Positions 1-13,919 of a stretch of 64,000 nt of DNA are shown piece by piece (positions within the stretch are counted from its first letter, which is position 1; every line of letters begins with the position of its first letter). Under the pieces are notes generated by a model. It worked only from the letters and a program-made list of their open reading frames with translations, searched no databases and was not told where the DNA came from. The translations under genes were made by a program, and so were the position numbers. Source of the DNA: Stichopus chloronotus (lineage: Eukaryota > Echinodermata > Holothuroidea > Aspidochirotida > Stichopodidae); NCBI GenBank assembly GCA_021234535.1, contig CM037839.1, forward strand, positions 29,780,975 through 29,844,974. The letters are read 5' to 3'.

Positions 1-3000
1 CTTCCTGTTTGCACAGATTTGCTCTTAAAGTTACACCAGTATTTTCATTTGGTTTTTCAAAATGCTTTTGTTAGACTCAACGATATATTGTCCTCCTGTA
101 TTACATTAAAGTTGAAGTATTTAAACATGTATGCTACTCATAAATGTTTCCTTAAAACCAGAGAAAATTGAATGAAGAACACATCCATCTTGACTGAAGA
201 ATCTTTGTATTAGGCTTGGGTTTCTCCACTATTTCTATAGTTGAGAGTTGGCGGCCAAATAGGGAAGACTCCAAAGCTACTTGCGACTCTAATTCAGTGG
301 CATCATAACTGCTGCCTATAATGTTACATTTTGAGCAGGAGGTATCATATAGTCAATGTAGGGCGCCAAACATTGTTGGTGGGTAAGAATTGGGCTTCTC
401 GCTAATAATGTTAGTTGTCAGACAAAAGTTTCTGTGTAGTTTGTTGTGAGAATTGACATCTTCACACGCAAAAAAAAAGAAGGAGACTGATTTGTTTTTA
501 ATGTTATAAGTTCTTAAACTTGTACATTAATTCAAACTGTTAAGCTCAAAGGAAAGGATATTCATGAATGTCGTTCTATAGTTTTAGAAATCACACCGTA
601 GACTCCAAGGAAAGTGCAGCATGGCCTCAACTCCCAGCCACAAGTCATGACTCTGAAGTAGAGTCAAGTAGATTCACCCAAGCCTAATTTGTATTGCTCT
701 TGTCGGGCCTTTGATAAGTAACCTGGAGTAATGCTAGTTGATGTTGAAAGGTTGATGTTTGATGACAAATTAATAGATGGTGTAAACGAGGGAAAATCAC
801 CAGATGTATATATTAAATGAAATTCATAATATATTGGACACATTTTCTGTTCAAAATAACTGTCTGCACTGTCTACACAAACTGAGTGAGTTTTCAGAAC
901 TAGCATATAATGTAGGAAGGAAGACTTTCAATCTTTATGGTTTCCTAGTATCAGTTTCACCTCAGGCCCTGTATTTGTGGGGTTGAGCTTTGGGGACTGT
1001 GTTTGTTTCTGCACATCCACACATATCTTTGAAAACAACAAAAAAGAAAGAACAAGAAAAAAAAGAACAAAAGACAAGTAATAGCTAGTGTATGCCTTTG
1101 AGCATTTCTTGAAAAATTCATTTTACAAATTTTCAAAGTAACAAAAATGTTTGAAAATGATAAAATATTTACAACAGCAGCCTGATTCATTGTGCTGTTT
1201 ATCTTCTGTTGGACTACAACATAGGAGTACACATACTGTCACCGTAGTAAGTGCAAGGTACTCTGCTGCAAGCTCTATATTAGTCTTAACCCCTCCTCAC
1301 AGGCTGCGATTTTGGTATCCAATGACGTGCTACTATATGATGTGACAATCAGACAGAATTCCACTGTGTGAGGGCTTGTAGGATACAACACTGCGCAATA
1401 CCTCATGATTTCCACCAAACGTGTGTCATTTTGTCGTAGTGTAGATTTTTTAACATGTTAAAAAAAATGTTCAGTCCTAGCACGTTGGATCATGGTCTCT
1501 AGACAATAGCTGTGCATTTTGGAAGCAGGGAGTTGTTAAACCCCCTGCAGAGTGGAAGTATTCTTGCCATCGCGCCTGCTGGAAACAGCATTCTAGTCTT
1601 TGAATGCGCAGTTTTTATAAAGCCAGATGCAATTTATGTTGTTGTACTAGTAAAATCATCGTATGAAATATGCACGACAACGTAGTGTGTGAGGACAACT
1701 GGTCTGCAGTACAATAACATGCAGACCTTTAAAGATATCGAGTTGCATCGTATCATAGGGAAAAATTTGCAGTTTGTGAGGTGGGGCTTTATATGACATA
1801 TTGCACTACAGTGTTTACAAAAAGTCTTTCTGCAAGAACATTGGAAACCATTTGCATACTAACAGGTCACTTAAACCTCTTCTTCTTAACATGATAGGCT
1901 GACAATTCTTTTTTCTATTTTTGTAGTAGTCACTATTTGTAAAGCTTGGTAACACTTTGTTTCATTTCTTGCCCAATGGAGGCATTTGAAAACTAGCAAT
2001 AATATTGGCTCCAGTATTACAGTTGACAGAACTTTAACTTCATTCAGGGCTAAGAACCTGTTTGAATCCTGCCCTACCCCCATATTTCCATATGCAGTAG
2101 CACTAAGTCCTTATTGAATACTACACATTATCGAATGCACTCCATATGGAAACACTTCCATAGACAGGTGTTAGATAGGCTGAATGCATTTTTATTATTT
2201 CTGATTAACAGCAGAACTGCTGTTTTAACAAGAGGTTGTTTGAAATAACATTAAAGAAATATTTCTGAGACAAGTGAAGTGTTATTTAAGCGGGAATATG
2301 TGTTGAAAATTTGTCAGTGAAAGTCAGATTCCTTGGATTGTGTCATAGCCACTGCAAAATAACAATGTTTAAGCCCTATTTTTGCATAGATGAATATTCA
2401 TGTGCATTTTAAATTTTCCTTTCTGATTATAAGGAGCTGTGATTGACTGCTATGCTTTCTTGGATCGTCTGAATTTTGTAAGGCCAATGTAAATGTCCAG
2501 ATAGTTTTGATATTCAAATATCTGGAAGATGAGTGCATAGTCGTCTTTCAGGTTTGGTGATGTGTGACCTTTTCCTCTACTTTCCCTTCCCTGAAACACT
2601 GATGAAGAACAAAAGTAGATGACCAGGCAATTACCAATAGGCCTGCGACTCATCTTCCAGCTTTAAAGACAAAACCTCTTTACCTCAGACAGTTTCAATT
2701 CTTCCAACCATTTATGTCCGGTCCCTCCCTCAGCTTGTCTTAAATTCCTCCACATGTATAATCAAAACAATGGATCCGTGTGTATGCTGTGTCATATGAG
2801 TCACTCGGCATCTTTGGAATTTACTGTTAATCAAAGAGTACTGTAACTTAGCGCCAGTGGAGAATTTTGCTTTGTGGAAGATAGAATATAGCTTAGGGTG
2901 ATGAGTTACTACCTTTACAAGTGAATGAGAATACTTTTTTTTCGCTCAAGGCATTTCAACCCTGTTGGTAATATCTTGTTCCCTAAATCAAGATATTGCT

Positions 3001-4500
3001 ATTTGAAGAAACAACGTCTTTGGTCAAGAAAGATTACCAGCTACCTCAGGGTTACAAAAATGCCATGGCATGTAAGAGGGAAATTATTGGGAGAAGTCTT
3101 TGAAATTAAAGTGCTTATTTTAATCCTGTGATTTGATTTAAGTGAAAATTAAGATTGGATTATTGTAGATTGCATATTGTGAACATTAACGTCATATCTC
3201 TTAAACTGTGGAAATTTTTCTATTAGGACAGTCATGATTATAAACAAGTACAAAGAATGTTCAAAAGTTGTGTCTGTGTCACAGTACAGATTTGCCATAA
3301 TGCTATGTTCCATTTCAGAAGTAGGTTTCTAAAAATCTCTAACTTCTAATTAGAACATGGTATTGAGATATGGTTGTTACCAACAAAGAGGTGAATATAT
3401 TCCTAATTTTCATGAAATATTAAATATTTTCAGTGGCCAAATTCCTTGAAAGAATATCTATCTGTTCAGTTTATGTCATGGAAATGTTTTCTCCCTTGTA
3501 ACCAAGTATTTCGAACCTTGTTTGTGATCAGATGTGCTAACATGTTTTTCTCTCCATTGGTTGGTTATTCCTTGGAGTATTTTCTTATGTAAGCATTTAT
3601 TGTGGTTTTGTTGTTCTTTCTTCGTAGTATGTTTTGTCAAAGTGATAAAGCACCATCCTTCATTTCTTGAAATATGGTCCTCTAGTGTGGCTGTCAAAAA
3701 GCTGCAATACCTGAAACAGTACCTGTTATATATTTTAGTGAAAGTAGAAAATTTAATTTTTGTTTATTCCTTTTTTTATGCCATAATCAAAGAATTGAAC
3801 CATTGCATTACTGAGCACTGATCATTCTGTACAACTAGCAAAGTTAGTTTCATGGACGAATAAGAACTGATTAAGTAACTGATGTTCTCATTCAGATTTA
3901 AATATTTTTGTAGACTTTTCAAGGTTTGTAAACATAAATCGAAATATGCATGTTTCATTATATCGGCACAGTTCGATTATATCAAGAATTGATAGTAATT
4001 TTGAATAAGACTTTGTTGTAATAAAATAGTGCAAACTTATTTGTAAGCACTTTGGTGCGCATGCACTGTTTCTTATTTAGAACAAGTAGCAGCTACTTCT
4101 TTAATAAAATGTTTCCTCAAGGTTATTTTAAGAAGCAACAGATCATGACATTTTGATTATATCTCTTCTCTTATCTCCCTGAGTTACCCAAGACCCCAGC
4201 CCCCATAGGTCCAATTACTACATCTCTATCTCTTAAATCATTTAATCTTATATGTACCAGTCCTGAGGAACATTTCTGCACAAAAGTTTTCTGTTTGCAA
4301 GTGTTGTGCCACTTTTTGGTACATTTGTACACGACAATCTTTATTTGTGTTTGAAATTCTACCGCAAAAAGTATTTTATACTCTGGAAATGACACTGACC
4401 CTTAAATTACTTAAGAAGAGTTTAAACTCTTTGACAGTAACATTGATGAATGTAATTTTTCTGTGTTTTGGGTATGAAACTCCAGTGAAGAAGAGAAATG
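1..4500. other. No supported gene
   Basis: AT-rich sequence with scattered stops in all frames. A pyrimidine tract and tag at 3628 precede a + frame open to about 3821, hydrophobic and without a donor. Nothing else stands out. Confidence 0.5.
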
Positions 4501-4510
4501 AAATATGGGT

Positions 4511-4810
4511 GGCTTGGCGACTCATCCCAATGGAGAAAGTGGGGTCCAGAAGTGTATTAACCTATTTGCCAAGTGCTTGGAGAATAAATGAAAGAGGTTG
4601 CATTATTCAAACTGCAAACAGAGGAGTGCTCTGTATTTCAAGGCTGGTTAAAGACAGCTAGGAAACTCATTACTTTCTGTTTTTTACCATGGGGGGGGGG
4701 GGGGCTTGCAAAGCGTGAATTTTTCTTGTAAACTGTATCACTTTTGTTGTGGCTCCGCTCAGATGGTTCTGCTGGCACTCAGCCCCCTGCCCCCTCCCCA
4801 CCATCTCATA
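4511..4810 (+). repeat. Dispersed GCTCCGC-family repeat, copy 1
   Basis: Shared landmarks with the other copies: gactcatcccaatg, tttgccaagtgct followed by gaataaatgaaagagg, tatttcaaggctgg, a poly-G run (14 G here) and gctccgctcagatgg. No ORF or terminal repeat was identified. Confidence 0.6.
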
Positions 4811-4819
4811 CCTTTGCAG

Positions 4820-7800
4820 TGTGCCTCTTTTGTGAGACTCGGAATGTAATCCCAGTGTATTTCTATCGCTAACACCCATCATATTAATGCTAGATCTTTA
4901 ATAAAGAGTAAGTTCGACAAGCTTTAAGTTTTCCTCAGTCCAGTTCGTAAGTTTTCAGTAATCGAAGTGACTGGGTCCTGGTTTCAAGTTTCTAGTGAAC
5001 TGTATCTGCTGAAAAACTAAGGTTTGTCTTAATTCCATAATATTCAGGGCAAAAGCAAAAATAAGTCCATTGATGAAATACGTCACAATGGTGTTAACAT
5101 TCTGACAATCCACTTACTTCAGTTGATAATGTGTACATAGAGTTACAGTATTTGGTTTCAAAACTCATGACAAAGATCCGCAAGTTGCGTGATCATATGT
5201 CGATCCAAACTCGTATAAAAAGGACGCACTGAGTTGTCAAAATAAATTCAAATTTTCCAAATATGTCAAGTTTCCTCCACATGCTTATGACAAGCGGTCA
5301 ACAAAGTTGGAAGAATTCCTCTTTGTTACGTACGATCCTTAAACTTCCACTCCTTGCTTTGATGAAATCCAAACATTGCAGAAATTGACGCTCATCTGAT
5401 TTCGTTCCTTTTTTGTGAGTATGTGTCCTTCGAGTAGGGTTTCCTTCCCGTGTGTACAGACCTGTTTCTATGCTGTGTTGCTTTTGAAAATAGCTACTTA
5501 TGAAATGAATCTTATATAAATTTTGCACTTTCTGGCTCCAAATGGAGGAGTGGCATATCGACTTAACAGCCTTATGGTAAAAATGTTCTTCTAATGACAA
5601 AGTCTGTTTGAAAGTGCCCCTGTAGAGAGAAAAAAAAAAACATTTTTTTTGTTTTTAATTTTTCAGATGTTGACACTAGCAAAATAATAGGCCTATGCAT
5701 GAGTGTGTGTTTTATGTCTCTCCCTATAGCTTTGCAGCAGGAATGTTTTGGTTATAGGCCTCAATGTCTATCTACAGTCTAGGTAAACATGGATAACCTT
5801 TGACCAAACAACATTCCAAGCACACAGGCTGACGTCATCGTTGTTTACATAGGAACATTCCCATTAAACCAAGGAGCTGGAGTCAAACCTTTTCAAACTT
5901 ATCAATATTTCAGGAACGTTAAGACCCGTGTCACATAAAAAAAAAAAACACTATCAAATTTCTTCAAACGCTAATGTGAACATTAAGTTGAAAAATGCCC
6001 ACACGTGATCATATTTTGAAAACTAATTGGCATCTGCCAATGAGTGCTTTCCATCCAAGAGAGTCCTTGCAATATCATTTTCAGGCACTTACCTACCAAA
6101 CCTGGAAATTACGATTCCGGCCTTATCGTGGGTATTTTCATGAAGTTTACCAGTACTCCTCGTCCGGGGATTCGCGCCTCTCGGATAGTCTTCCCACAAT
6201 TCTCAGAACCATCATAAGGCCAATGAGTGCTATTGTGCTGAAAGGGAAAACTCTGGGTAATTTGCCAAAAAATCACGGCAAAAGCCCTCTGGCATTCCCC
6301 GTAAAATGTCTCCTTCCACACGTATGGCAACTACCTATCCCCCCCCCCCCCTTCCTCACTTCTGACAAGATATCTCTCCACTGTACACTTTACTGACATG
6401 TTGACTGAAACACATTTGTTTTTGTGGTACTTTCCTTAATCTCTCCAATTCCTTTGAAAGCCACCATCACGAAATTTCGTATCATGGAATTCTGGGTAAG
6501 ACAGTAGCTAGTTCATAATCGTTATCTGCATATCTGTCATCAAACTGGTAATTTCAGGTTGGACGAAACAGTATTTAGGGGTTCCGTGCCTTAAATCCCA
6601 AATGATAATTGAGTATGATTCTTTATTGTAGTCAATATAGCCTTTCGTTGAACCCCATTTGCAAAGTGAACCAAAATATGGCTTAGAAACGGTATATGCA
6701 TGGGGCCTTGTTCGAATACCAATGGAATTGATTGCAACATTTAATTTTATGTTACATTTTTTCCGTTATGTCTTTAATTGGCGTTCCAGGTGGAGTTTGG
6801 AACATAAGCTTAGCTAAAGTACCGTGAAAATCCTCATTCGCCGTTACTGATTTCGTTAGCCGTACTATTACCAAGGAGGTTTTACAAGGAAAACCCTCCT
6901 TGCTATTAACATTGCAGACACATTTCGGCTATGCGCCATCAATTTTGTGCAGTCGCACATAACCAAAAAAACAAAAACAAAAAAAGCTTTGAGTCGCTTT
7001 CTTGTCACCCAATTTGTTTTACTTTTACACGATCTGATCTTAGACTTGGATCTCGGAAATCCAGTACTTTTCAGGGGCGGATCCAGACGTTTCGAAAATT
7101 TAATGGAATTTCGAGAGGACTATTAGAGTACGTAGCTATGGAACTACGTGAACGGTTGGTGCCGAGTCGGTGCCATGGTAGAGGTTTGGAAAAGACTAAA
7201 AGCCAAAAATCATCGTTCCTATGGTCAGCAAGTAAGCACCGGGGAATGATTCTGTCAGTATTTTCTTTCATGGAAATCCTTTCTCTTTAACATTATTGGA
7301 AGTTTTTCCGCTACAAAAGTCTGATCAAATGTGTACGTATTCTTTTAAGAAAAAAATGCTTGAATTCTGAAGGCTGGAATATGGGCAACACCGTCATCTT
7401 TCACTGGAGGCAGACTGAGGAATCTTAATGTACACAAAATGGCATTTTCCGTTACCTACTTTTTCATTTTTCTCATTTTATATTTTCCTATTTTTTTTCT
7501 TTATTTTTCTTTTTAACCTAACCTTATTCTGATCCCCTTGGCCCTTGTAGGGAGGGTGGTTGGCGTTCCATGTCCCAACTTTTCTGTCGTTCAGAACTCA
7601 TTGAAAACTGAACAAATTCGCTTCATTCTTATTATTTTGTGTATGGTGGTAATATCTATGAAGTTTCATGTTACAGCCGGATAACCCTTCTCGAACTGAG
7701 TTTCTAAAAAAAAAGGAAACTCGTAGATGCTATCTTGCATATCCGAGCTATTTCTATCAATTTATCCTTCACATATATCATTATAATACTATAATAATAT

Positions 7801-9160
7801 CTTTAGCTCTAACTTTGAACTGGTTTATTATTATAACTTGCTTACGATAGCAAGTGGGACCCCCCACACACTTAGACATTATACTAATTTTTCGGGTATT
7901 TGTTATTGTTTATGTTGTTTATGTGCCAAAACTGGGGGGGGGGGGGCTGAGATCCCTCAGGAGATCCCTCCCGGGAGATCCCTTCCCTTGGATCGCATGT
8001 CCATAAAGAGAAGTAAAAACTGATAGGCTTAACTTGACATTTTCTATGAAGATAAATTGTTATATCTGTTAGTCCTATGTACAGTAATAATTAAAATTAA
8101 TTTCTGTTGAGTAAACTGACATTGGTGATGAAAATGAGGTAACTGGGTCTTCATTCCATTACCCACCGACACCCCTCCCAACCCCCCCCCCCCCCCTCAC
8201 CAGGCCGCTTTACTGTTGAGTCGAGAATTCTTCCCTGCAAAAACTCACCTTTGTCCCTCACTCTTATTTTCATCTCCTTTTCATTAAAGAAACCATGACG
8301 AGAGCAATTCACCTCGTCTGGTCAATCCACAAAGTTTGCAAGGCATCTTTGGTTGGTGGATCAAGAGCTGCCCACGGTCAAAGTTGGCTGAACTGACACA
8401 TGATTGGCCTTCCAGGGGTAATTTCCGATTTACACTGGTGCCACGTTCGGCTGTCAGGGGTTTTAATAGCCTATTTGCAAAAGTGGAGGAGCTATCATGA
8501 GGTGGCAGTCAACCCATCCGATCGACTTCAAATGGATCACAGGCTCCCTTCTCATCTTTTCACGAAAAAGACAAGAAAATAAAAAAACAAAAAGAAAGGC
8601 GTAAGAATGAGGAGGACAAAATGAAAGAAAAGGTAACAAGAGAAAAAAAAACTCTATTACTTCAGCACCTCCTCTGCCCCCGCGGCATCCAGAAAATGAT
8701 GATGGTGTTGCCCATTTTCAAAATTCAAGCAAGTACAGTATTCATTATGAAATATACAAACTCAATGAGATTCTTTTACAGTGGAAATCTCAAAATAAGG
8801 AAAGAAGATCCAAGAAAATACTGACAGTACCATTTCGTCAGATTACCCGCTGAACCTGGGCGATCTCAGGCAATATAAGACTTTTGTTAATATAATTTTA
8901 TCTAGTACGCTGCAGTCCCACTTCCTAATTCCCACAATTTTCAGTTCACTTTTAGTCCCAAATTCTGTGTGGGCCAAGGCAAAGAGCTACACTGCATTTC
9001 CGTGTGTCACTCTTTAATGTCCCCTCATCCATGTCCCAGCTAGGTAAAGATAGCTGCATGCCCCTGTCGGCATAAATGAAGTCTCTTGATTCACTTGCGA
9101 GCAATTCCTGTGCCCCCACAGCCCAAATGAAAGATAAAAAATGAGACAAGTGGGGACTTA
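4820..9160. other. Repeat-rich, no supported gene
   Basis: It holds C- or G-runs at about 6339-6351, 7934-7946 and 8182-8196, the short hairpin at 6872, and a ggggcggatcca sequence at 7073 like common transposon ends. The 133-codon frame at 5995-6396 has no splice or homology support. Confidence 0.45.
6872..6901. repeat. Short hairpin
   Basis: caaggaggtttt and aaaaccctccttg pair with a 6-bp loop (one unpaired base). Function unknown. Confidence 0.5.
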
Positions 9161-9168
9161 GATTGAAG

Positions 9169-9500
9169 TTCACCCAATATTTGCCAAGTGCTTCAAAATA
9201 AATGAAAGAGGATGCGTAATTTATTATGATTCTTGTATCATTTCAACCCATCTGATACGGTAAGTTTTCATAAAGTTACTTTTGCATTAATTAATAAATT
9301 GCAGACAGGAGATCCTCATTTAAAGACTGGGCACATGCAGCTTAGAACATCCTGGAAGTGTCGTTTTCGACCATTTGAGAAGTTTGAAAAGTCAAAAAAT
9401 TTTGCGCTTCTTCTTATAGTTAGTCGTGATGGCACTCACCCCCCCCCCCTTCCAGTATCTTTTTCATTCTGCCCCCCTACTTATATGTTGACTGAAGAGC
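9169..9500 (+). repeat. Dispersed GCTCCGC-family repeat, copy 2
   Basis: It contains atatttgccaagtgct, aataaatgaaagaggatgc, gcagacaggagatc, cagcttagaacatcctgg and a C-run. It lacks the GCTCCGC box itself but is collinear with the other copies. Confidence 0.55.
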
Positions 9501-9746
9501 AAATGGTATTTCTATAACACAACGCCCCTAAAAGCGATTTTCGTCCCCTCTGAAACTGCTGGCACCGCTACTAGTGTGCAAACTGCATTAAAATTTTGTT
9601 TACAAAGACCAGTTGCAACAATTACTTATACCAATTTACCGATTTATTTTAAGTCTTTGGTTCAAACTGCAATTGTTCAATGATCAAGCCACTCTGCAAC
9701 TCTTTGCGTTTTCTATACCCCACCCAAGCATAAGCGCACGAGGGTG

Positions 9747-9806
9747 GTTCAATGCCAAACCCTCTCCCTCCAGCGTATGCTGAAGGCAGAGGGTTTGGCA
9801 TTGAAC
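9747..9806. repeat. Perfect 19-bp hairpin
   Basis: gttcaatgccaaaccctct (9747-9765) is repeated as its exact reverse complement at 9788-9806 with a 22-bp loop. It lies just outside the foldback-like element and may be a remnant of another inverted-repeat element. Confidence 0.75.
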
Positions 9807-9831
9807 AATTAAGTCACATTGCGAAGCTACA

Positions 9832-10561
9832 GAAGCGTAGAAGAGAAATGCAAAAGAAAACAAGGACCATGGCGGCAAAATAACAATTTTGGTAAAAATG
9901 ACAGTTTAATGATTTAATGAACCTATCAAAAAGACAAAAATCTAAAAACTGCCATTTTTCCGAGTTGGGACTTCTCGTCAAAGTGGTTTATTTCCTGAAA
10001 TTGCCATTTTGCCAACTGATCAAAGTGGCAAACTTCGGAAAATTGTCACTTTGCCTATGTAAAATATTTCGTCAAGATAGCGAAATTCAGAAAAGTGTCA
10101 TTTTTCCAAGTTAGACCGACCCATCAAAATGACCAAATTCACAAAATTGTCATTTTGCCGAATTAAAAGCAGCCGTCAAAATGGCAAACTTCCTAAAATT
10201 GTCATTTCGTCTATAGTTATATCTTGGCAAAATGTCATTTTTTTCTTGAATTTTGCCATTTTGACGAGTTGTTCAATCTAGGCAAAATTGTCATTTTTCA
10301 TAATTTTGCCATTTTATCGAGATGTCCAAACTCAATAAAATGACAATTTTTGGAATCTTGCCATTGATGGGATGTTATATCCTGCAAAATGACAATTTAT
10401 CAAATCCGGCCATTTTGACCAGTTTCTTAAATCTCCAAATTTCAGACTCTTGTCCAATGTCATTTTGACGAGGTAAGTCAAGTAGTCAAAATGTCAGCTT
10501 TTGGAAAAGTGTCACTTTTAAAAAATGATCTTCTGTCTTTTGCATGTCTTTTCTACGCTTC
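9832..10561. mobile_element. Foldback-like element made of inverted tandem subrepeats
   Basis: The ends match in inverted orientation (gaagcgtagaagagaaatgc at the left; gcatgtcttttctacgcttc at the right). Between them lie degenerate subrepeats of about 50 bp containing tgtcattttgcc and its reverse complement, for example gtcaaaatggcaaacttcc near 10171 against gaattttgccattttgacg near 10249. The whole unit is an imperfect palindrome centred near 10.2 kb, like Foldback elements whose long inverted repeats are built of short tandem repeats. No ORF. Confidence 0.65.
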
Positions 10562-10689
10562 CGTACCCTTCCTTATAAGGAAAAATAAAAAAAGTGTTCC
10601 TCATGAGGACATGGATCAGTCCGTTGGTAAATCTCACTTGGTAGGCCTACCATGCTAACTTCACATTTTAACTTTTGATTTAAAAACAG

Positions 10690-10870
10690 TGATATCGTTA
10701 CGGGGGGGGGGGGGGTGTGAAGTGCTATTTTCGGCGATCTGAGTGGTTTGTTACACCATAAATTTCTACGCTACGCTCCAACCAATTTGGCGCTCCGCTC
10801 ACTTAGTTCCTGGATAAACGTCACTCCAAATGAACACCCAGACTTAGCAGCCCTGAGATTTCCCCCTCCC
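10690..10870 (+). repeat. Dispersed GCTCCGC-family repeat, copy 3 (3' part)
   Basis: A 14-G run is followed by tctgagtggtttgtta, ctacgctccaacc and ggcgctccgctcacttag. Only the downstream half of the family is present. Confidence 0.5.
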
Positions 10871-11149
10871 ATTGCTACAATTATGCAGTGCTGTGGACCC
10901 AAAATTCTGAAAAAATAAACAAGTAAATAAAAAACAAAAAGAAAATGTGGGAGGCTTTTTTTCTCATTTTCATTTTGTGGAATGCACAAGACATTAGAGT
11001 GCATTTTCCAATGATTAGCTTACTAGTACTTTACTATTAACGTGGTGTTTTTTTTCTGCTTATTTTCATACCATTTTGCATTCTCTCACTTTTTTTATTG
11101 AGGTGAACATTTTTTTTTTTGCAAACAAAACGGTCAATAATTCTACTTA

Positions 11150-11310
11150 CAAGCCTTGGAAATGCCATTTCCGACTGTCTGAGAGGTTCTGAATTTTCCA
11201 AAAATTTTATGCCCTACTCACAAACCGATGGTAGCAGCCTGGGTAGTCTCCTGAAATAATCTCACCACAAGTACTCACTCACATTTAGCAGCCCTGTGCC
11301 CCCCCCCCTC
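11150..11310 (+). repeat. Dispersed GCTCCGC-family repeat, copy 4 (partial)
   Basis: gccttggaaatgccatttccgac, tctgagaggttctgaa, ccgatggtagcagcc and a C-run follow the family order, diverged. Confidence 0.4.
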
Positions 11311-11479
11311 CCTCTTCCAATAGAAAATCATGTGTGCGCCTCTGGGCTCAGCCCAGCTTATATTCCGATCAATGCCACACTCACCTTCCACATCAAAACC
11401 AACGTAACCTTGAGAAACATTTCATAATGTTAATAAAATTTCATATCTCCTCCCCCCCCCCTCAGGAAAAATCCTCCCT

Positions 11480-13910
11480 AAGCCACTGTCACCACTCATC
11501 ACATATATTTCAGCAAATTTCTGTGCATTCCAATACCAGAGGGCATAAGATGCACAAGATTGCTAAACCCAGGTGTAATAGTTTTTTGCGACAAGTTTAC
11601 CCAAAGCTCGATCGACCAATGGAATTTATTACCTTGTTGTTTGTTCTCTTTGTTCTCTTATAACATTTAAAAATAGATCAAACATTAAGGAAGAATAAGA
11701 CTCTTTTATGTAATTACAAGACGCATTGATTCTCACACGTTGTTGACACTGTTGTTTTGGTTTTGCTCTTGAGCGATGTAATGGCCCTTTGGTCAACAAC
11801 ATCGAACGGTTGATGTGATGTGAATACGACAAAACTATAGATCTTATTATTTTTCTCCTCCTGCTACCTATATAAGCTCCCAGAAACGGGTTCAGCCGTG
11901 TAAATATAGTTGTGGCTACAAGTATTAGTCCTCTTAAGTACGTTAATTTGGGACGAAAAACGCGTTAGGCCCATAAGAACCAGTCTCATAATTGATGATT
12001 TACTACAAAAGCAAGGGGTGTGCCCAATAAAATAGTAGGCCTATTCAATGGGTGTGTAAGACTGTGAACATACATCCAGTTTACCTCGAACAATGCATAA
12101 AACGGGAACCTGAAACTCAGATACACTATGCGCCCACATGATAGGTTTATGATCCCAACTTTTCGATTTAGTGAGATATGCTTATCTGATCTCTTTGATC
12201 GTAGGTTGTGCTGACAATTCAGCTTGTAAGTTTATAGCATATCTGATGAATGGGTTCTGGTCAGCGGTAGTCTTATTTGTGAGATTTATGGTTTGCAATT
12301 TTGCAATCACTAGTAGTACCGTACGTACCGGGAATCGACTGTTGAAATTTTTCACGTAGCAGCCTTCGGACACAGCAATCGCATGTAGTGCCTCAATACT
12401 ATATTCACCAGCAAATAAGGTAATTTCGATCTCAAAATTATTTCTAAAACGCCATTTATCAGAGCGTCAATTGATTTTGAGTATATCTTTGTGCATTTGT
12501 TACTGCAGCCTTTTCGTTTCGTGTCAATAACGGTGTAAACTCGTGTCATGATATTAACTTAGTGTAGGACCCTTTTTGCGAATTGCGTGTCCATACTGAC
12601 GACGTTACGTTGTGTCTATTGACCCGGACGCCGTTTGAATAACGCAGTATCAACCACTTATATTCACCCCAAGGCCTTTTTTGACATACATACTGGGGGG
12701 GGGGGATGGCCCCAGCCCCTTAATCGGCCCCTCCACTTAGCTCATTTGGTCCCCCCAGTATGGTCCCTTTTTTCTTTAAATTTTTGTTTTCATGTGTGAA
12801 AACAAAATTTATGCAGACAGGGGAAAGTACATCTACAAACTACTTCACTCAGTGACTAGCTTAGAGTACACTGTAAACAATTTCTATATGAAAACATATC
12901 TGTAACATTTTTAACAGTGTATACCTAGGCCTAGTTTCCTGAAACAAGGCCTAGGATCTCGCCGTACATCCTTTTCTCTCATATTACTGTGAATATGCGC
13001 ATGTGCAATGCATATAGTGTGCCAGCAGTCAGTGGTGTAATGCCTATGGGGTCGGACGGGAAAACCCGGGGGAAAACCCCTGAATAAACAGGCCCGTATC
13101 CAGGGGGTTTGGAGCATTCGAACGACCCACCCCAACTTGAGGGAGGTCCGTTTTTCCAGCCTGTGTTAGTTGAAGGGTCAGCTATGAAATATTTTTTATC
13201 TTAACATTGAGGCCGAATTTTCGTTCACTTTTACCTTTCCACTTATGTCATAAAATGTATACAGGCCCAAACTGACCACAATATCTCATCACCACATACA
13301 TATACTATGTGGGGTGATGAGATAATGAGCTCAAAAATGCAAAAATGCATGGTTATGTCATTGTTGCCGTGGATGTCATTGAACTAGATCAATCAGGGAG
13401 CAACTCCCTGATACAATACAAAGCCCCGGGACACACTGCCACGACAACCTGTGACATGACGGTGACCACCCTCCGCGTCTGCTGTGGTCATGGCGGTGTT
13501 ACCGGTTCCACGACTAGAGTTCAGTTGTATCGTAAGCTGTCTCCGGGCCCGATTAAATATGTTCAATTGGAGTTGGGTGCAGTCGGTACATTTTAAGCCC
13601 TGTTCAAACCGCCACGACCACCAAAGAGTGTCTACCAGTCAGGCGCGTAGCCAAGGAGGGGGCGAAATAGGCGACCATAATGCCCACCCCCCTTGGCCAT
13701 ATTCTGGTATTTTTTGTTAAGTCTTCGCCAGAAATACCCAGGAGCATAGGCATAGCCAGGGAGAGGGAGGCGAATAGGGCTACCCTGCTTGATCTCATTT
13801 TCGCTTTTTTCCCATGATATCGCTAAATGGTAATTCCCTCCATTTATGCGGCAGGCCTACCAAGGCAGGGGTGGAATGCAGGGTTGGGAGCATGTATGTA
13901 TGCATGTAAA
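11480..13910. other. Transposon fragments, no supported gene
   Basis: Sequences resembling ends of common invertebrate transposons are seen at 13082 (ggcccgtatccaggggg), 13641 (aggcgcgtagccaagg) and 13750 (ggcatagccaggg). Boundaries could not be set. Confidence 0.4.
13391..13412. repeat. Short perfect hairpin
   Basis: atcagggag and ctccctgat are exact inverses separated by caa-length spacing. It lies at the left edge of a GC-rich 230-bp stretch (13370-13600) that may be an unclassified transposon fragment. Confidence 0.5.
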
Positions 13911-13919
13911 ACACCCATG

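Noticed and set aside
5995..6396. 133-codon + ORF
   Set aside because: Runs through a C-run and repeat-like sequence, with no splice sites, no recognisable motif and an antisense frame also open.
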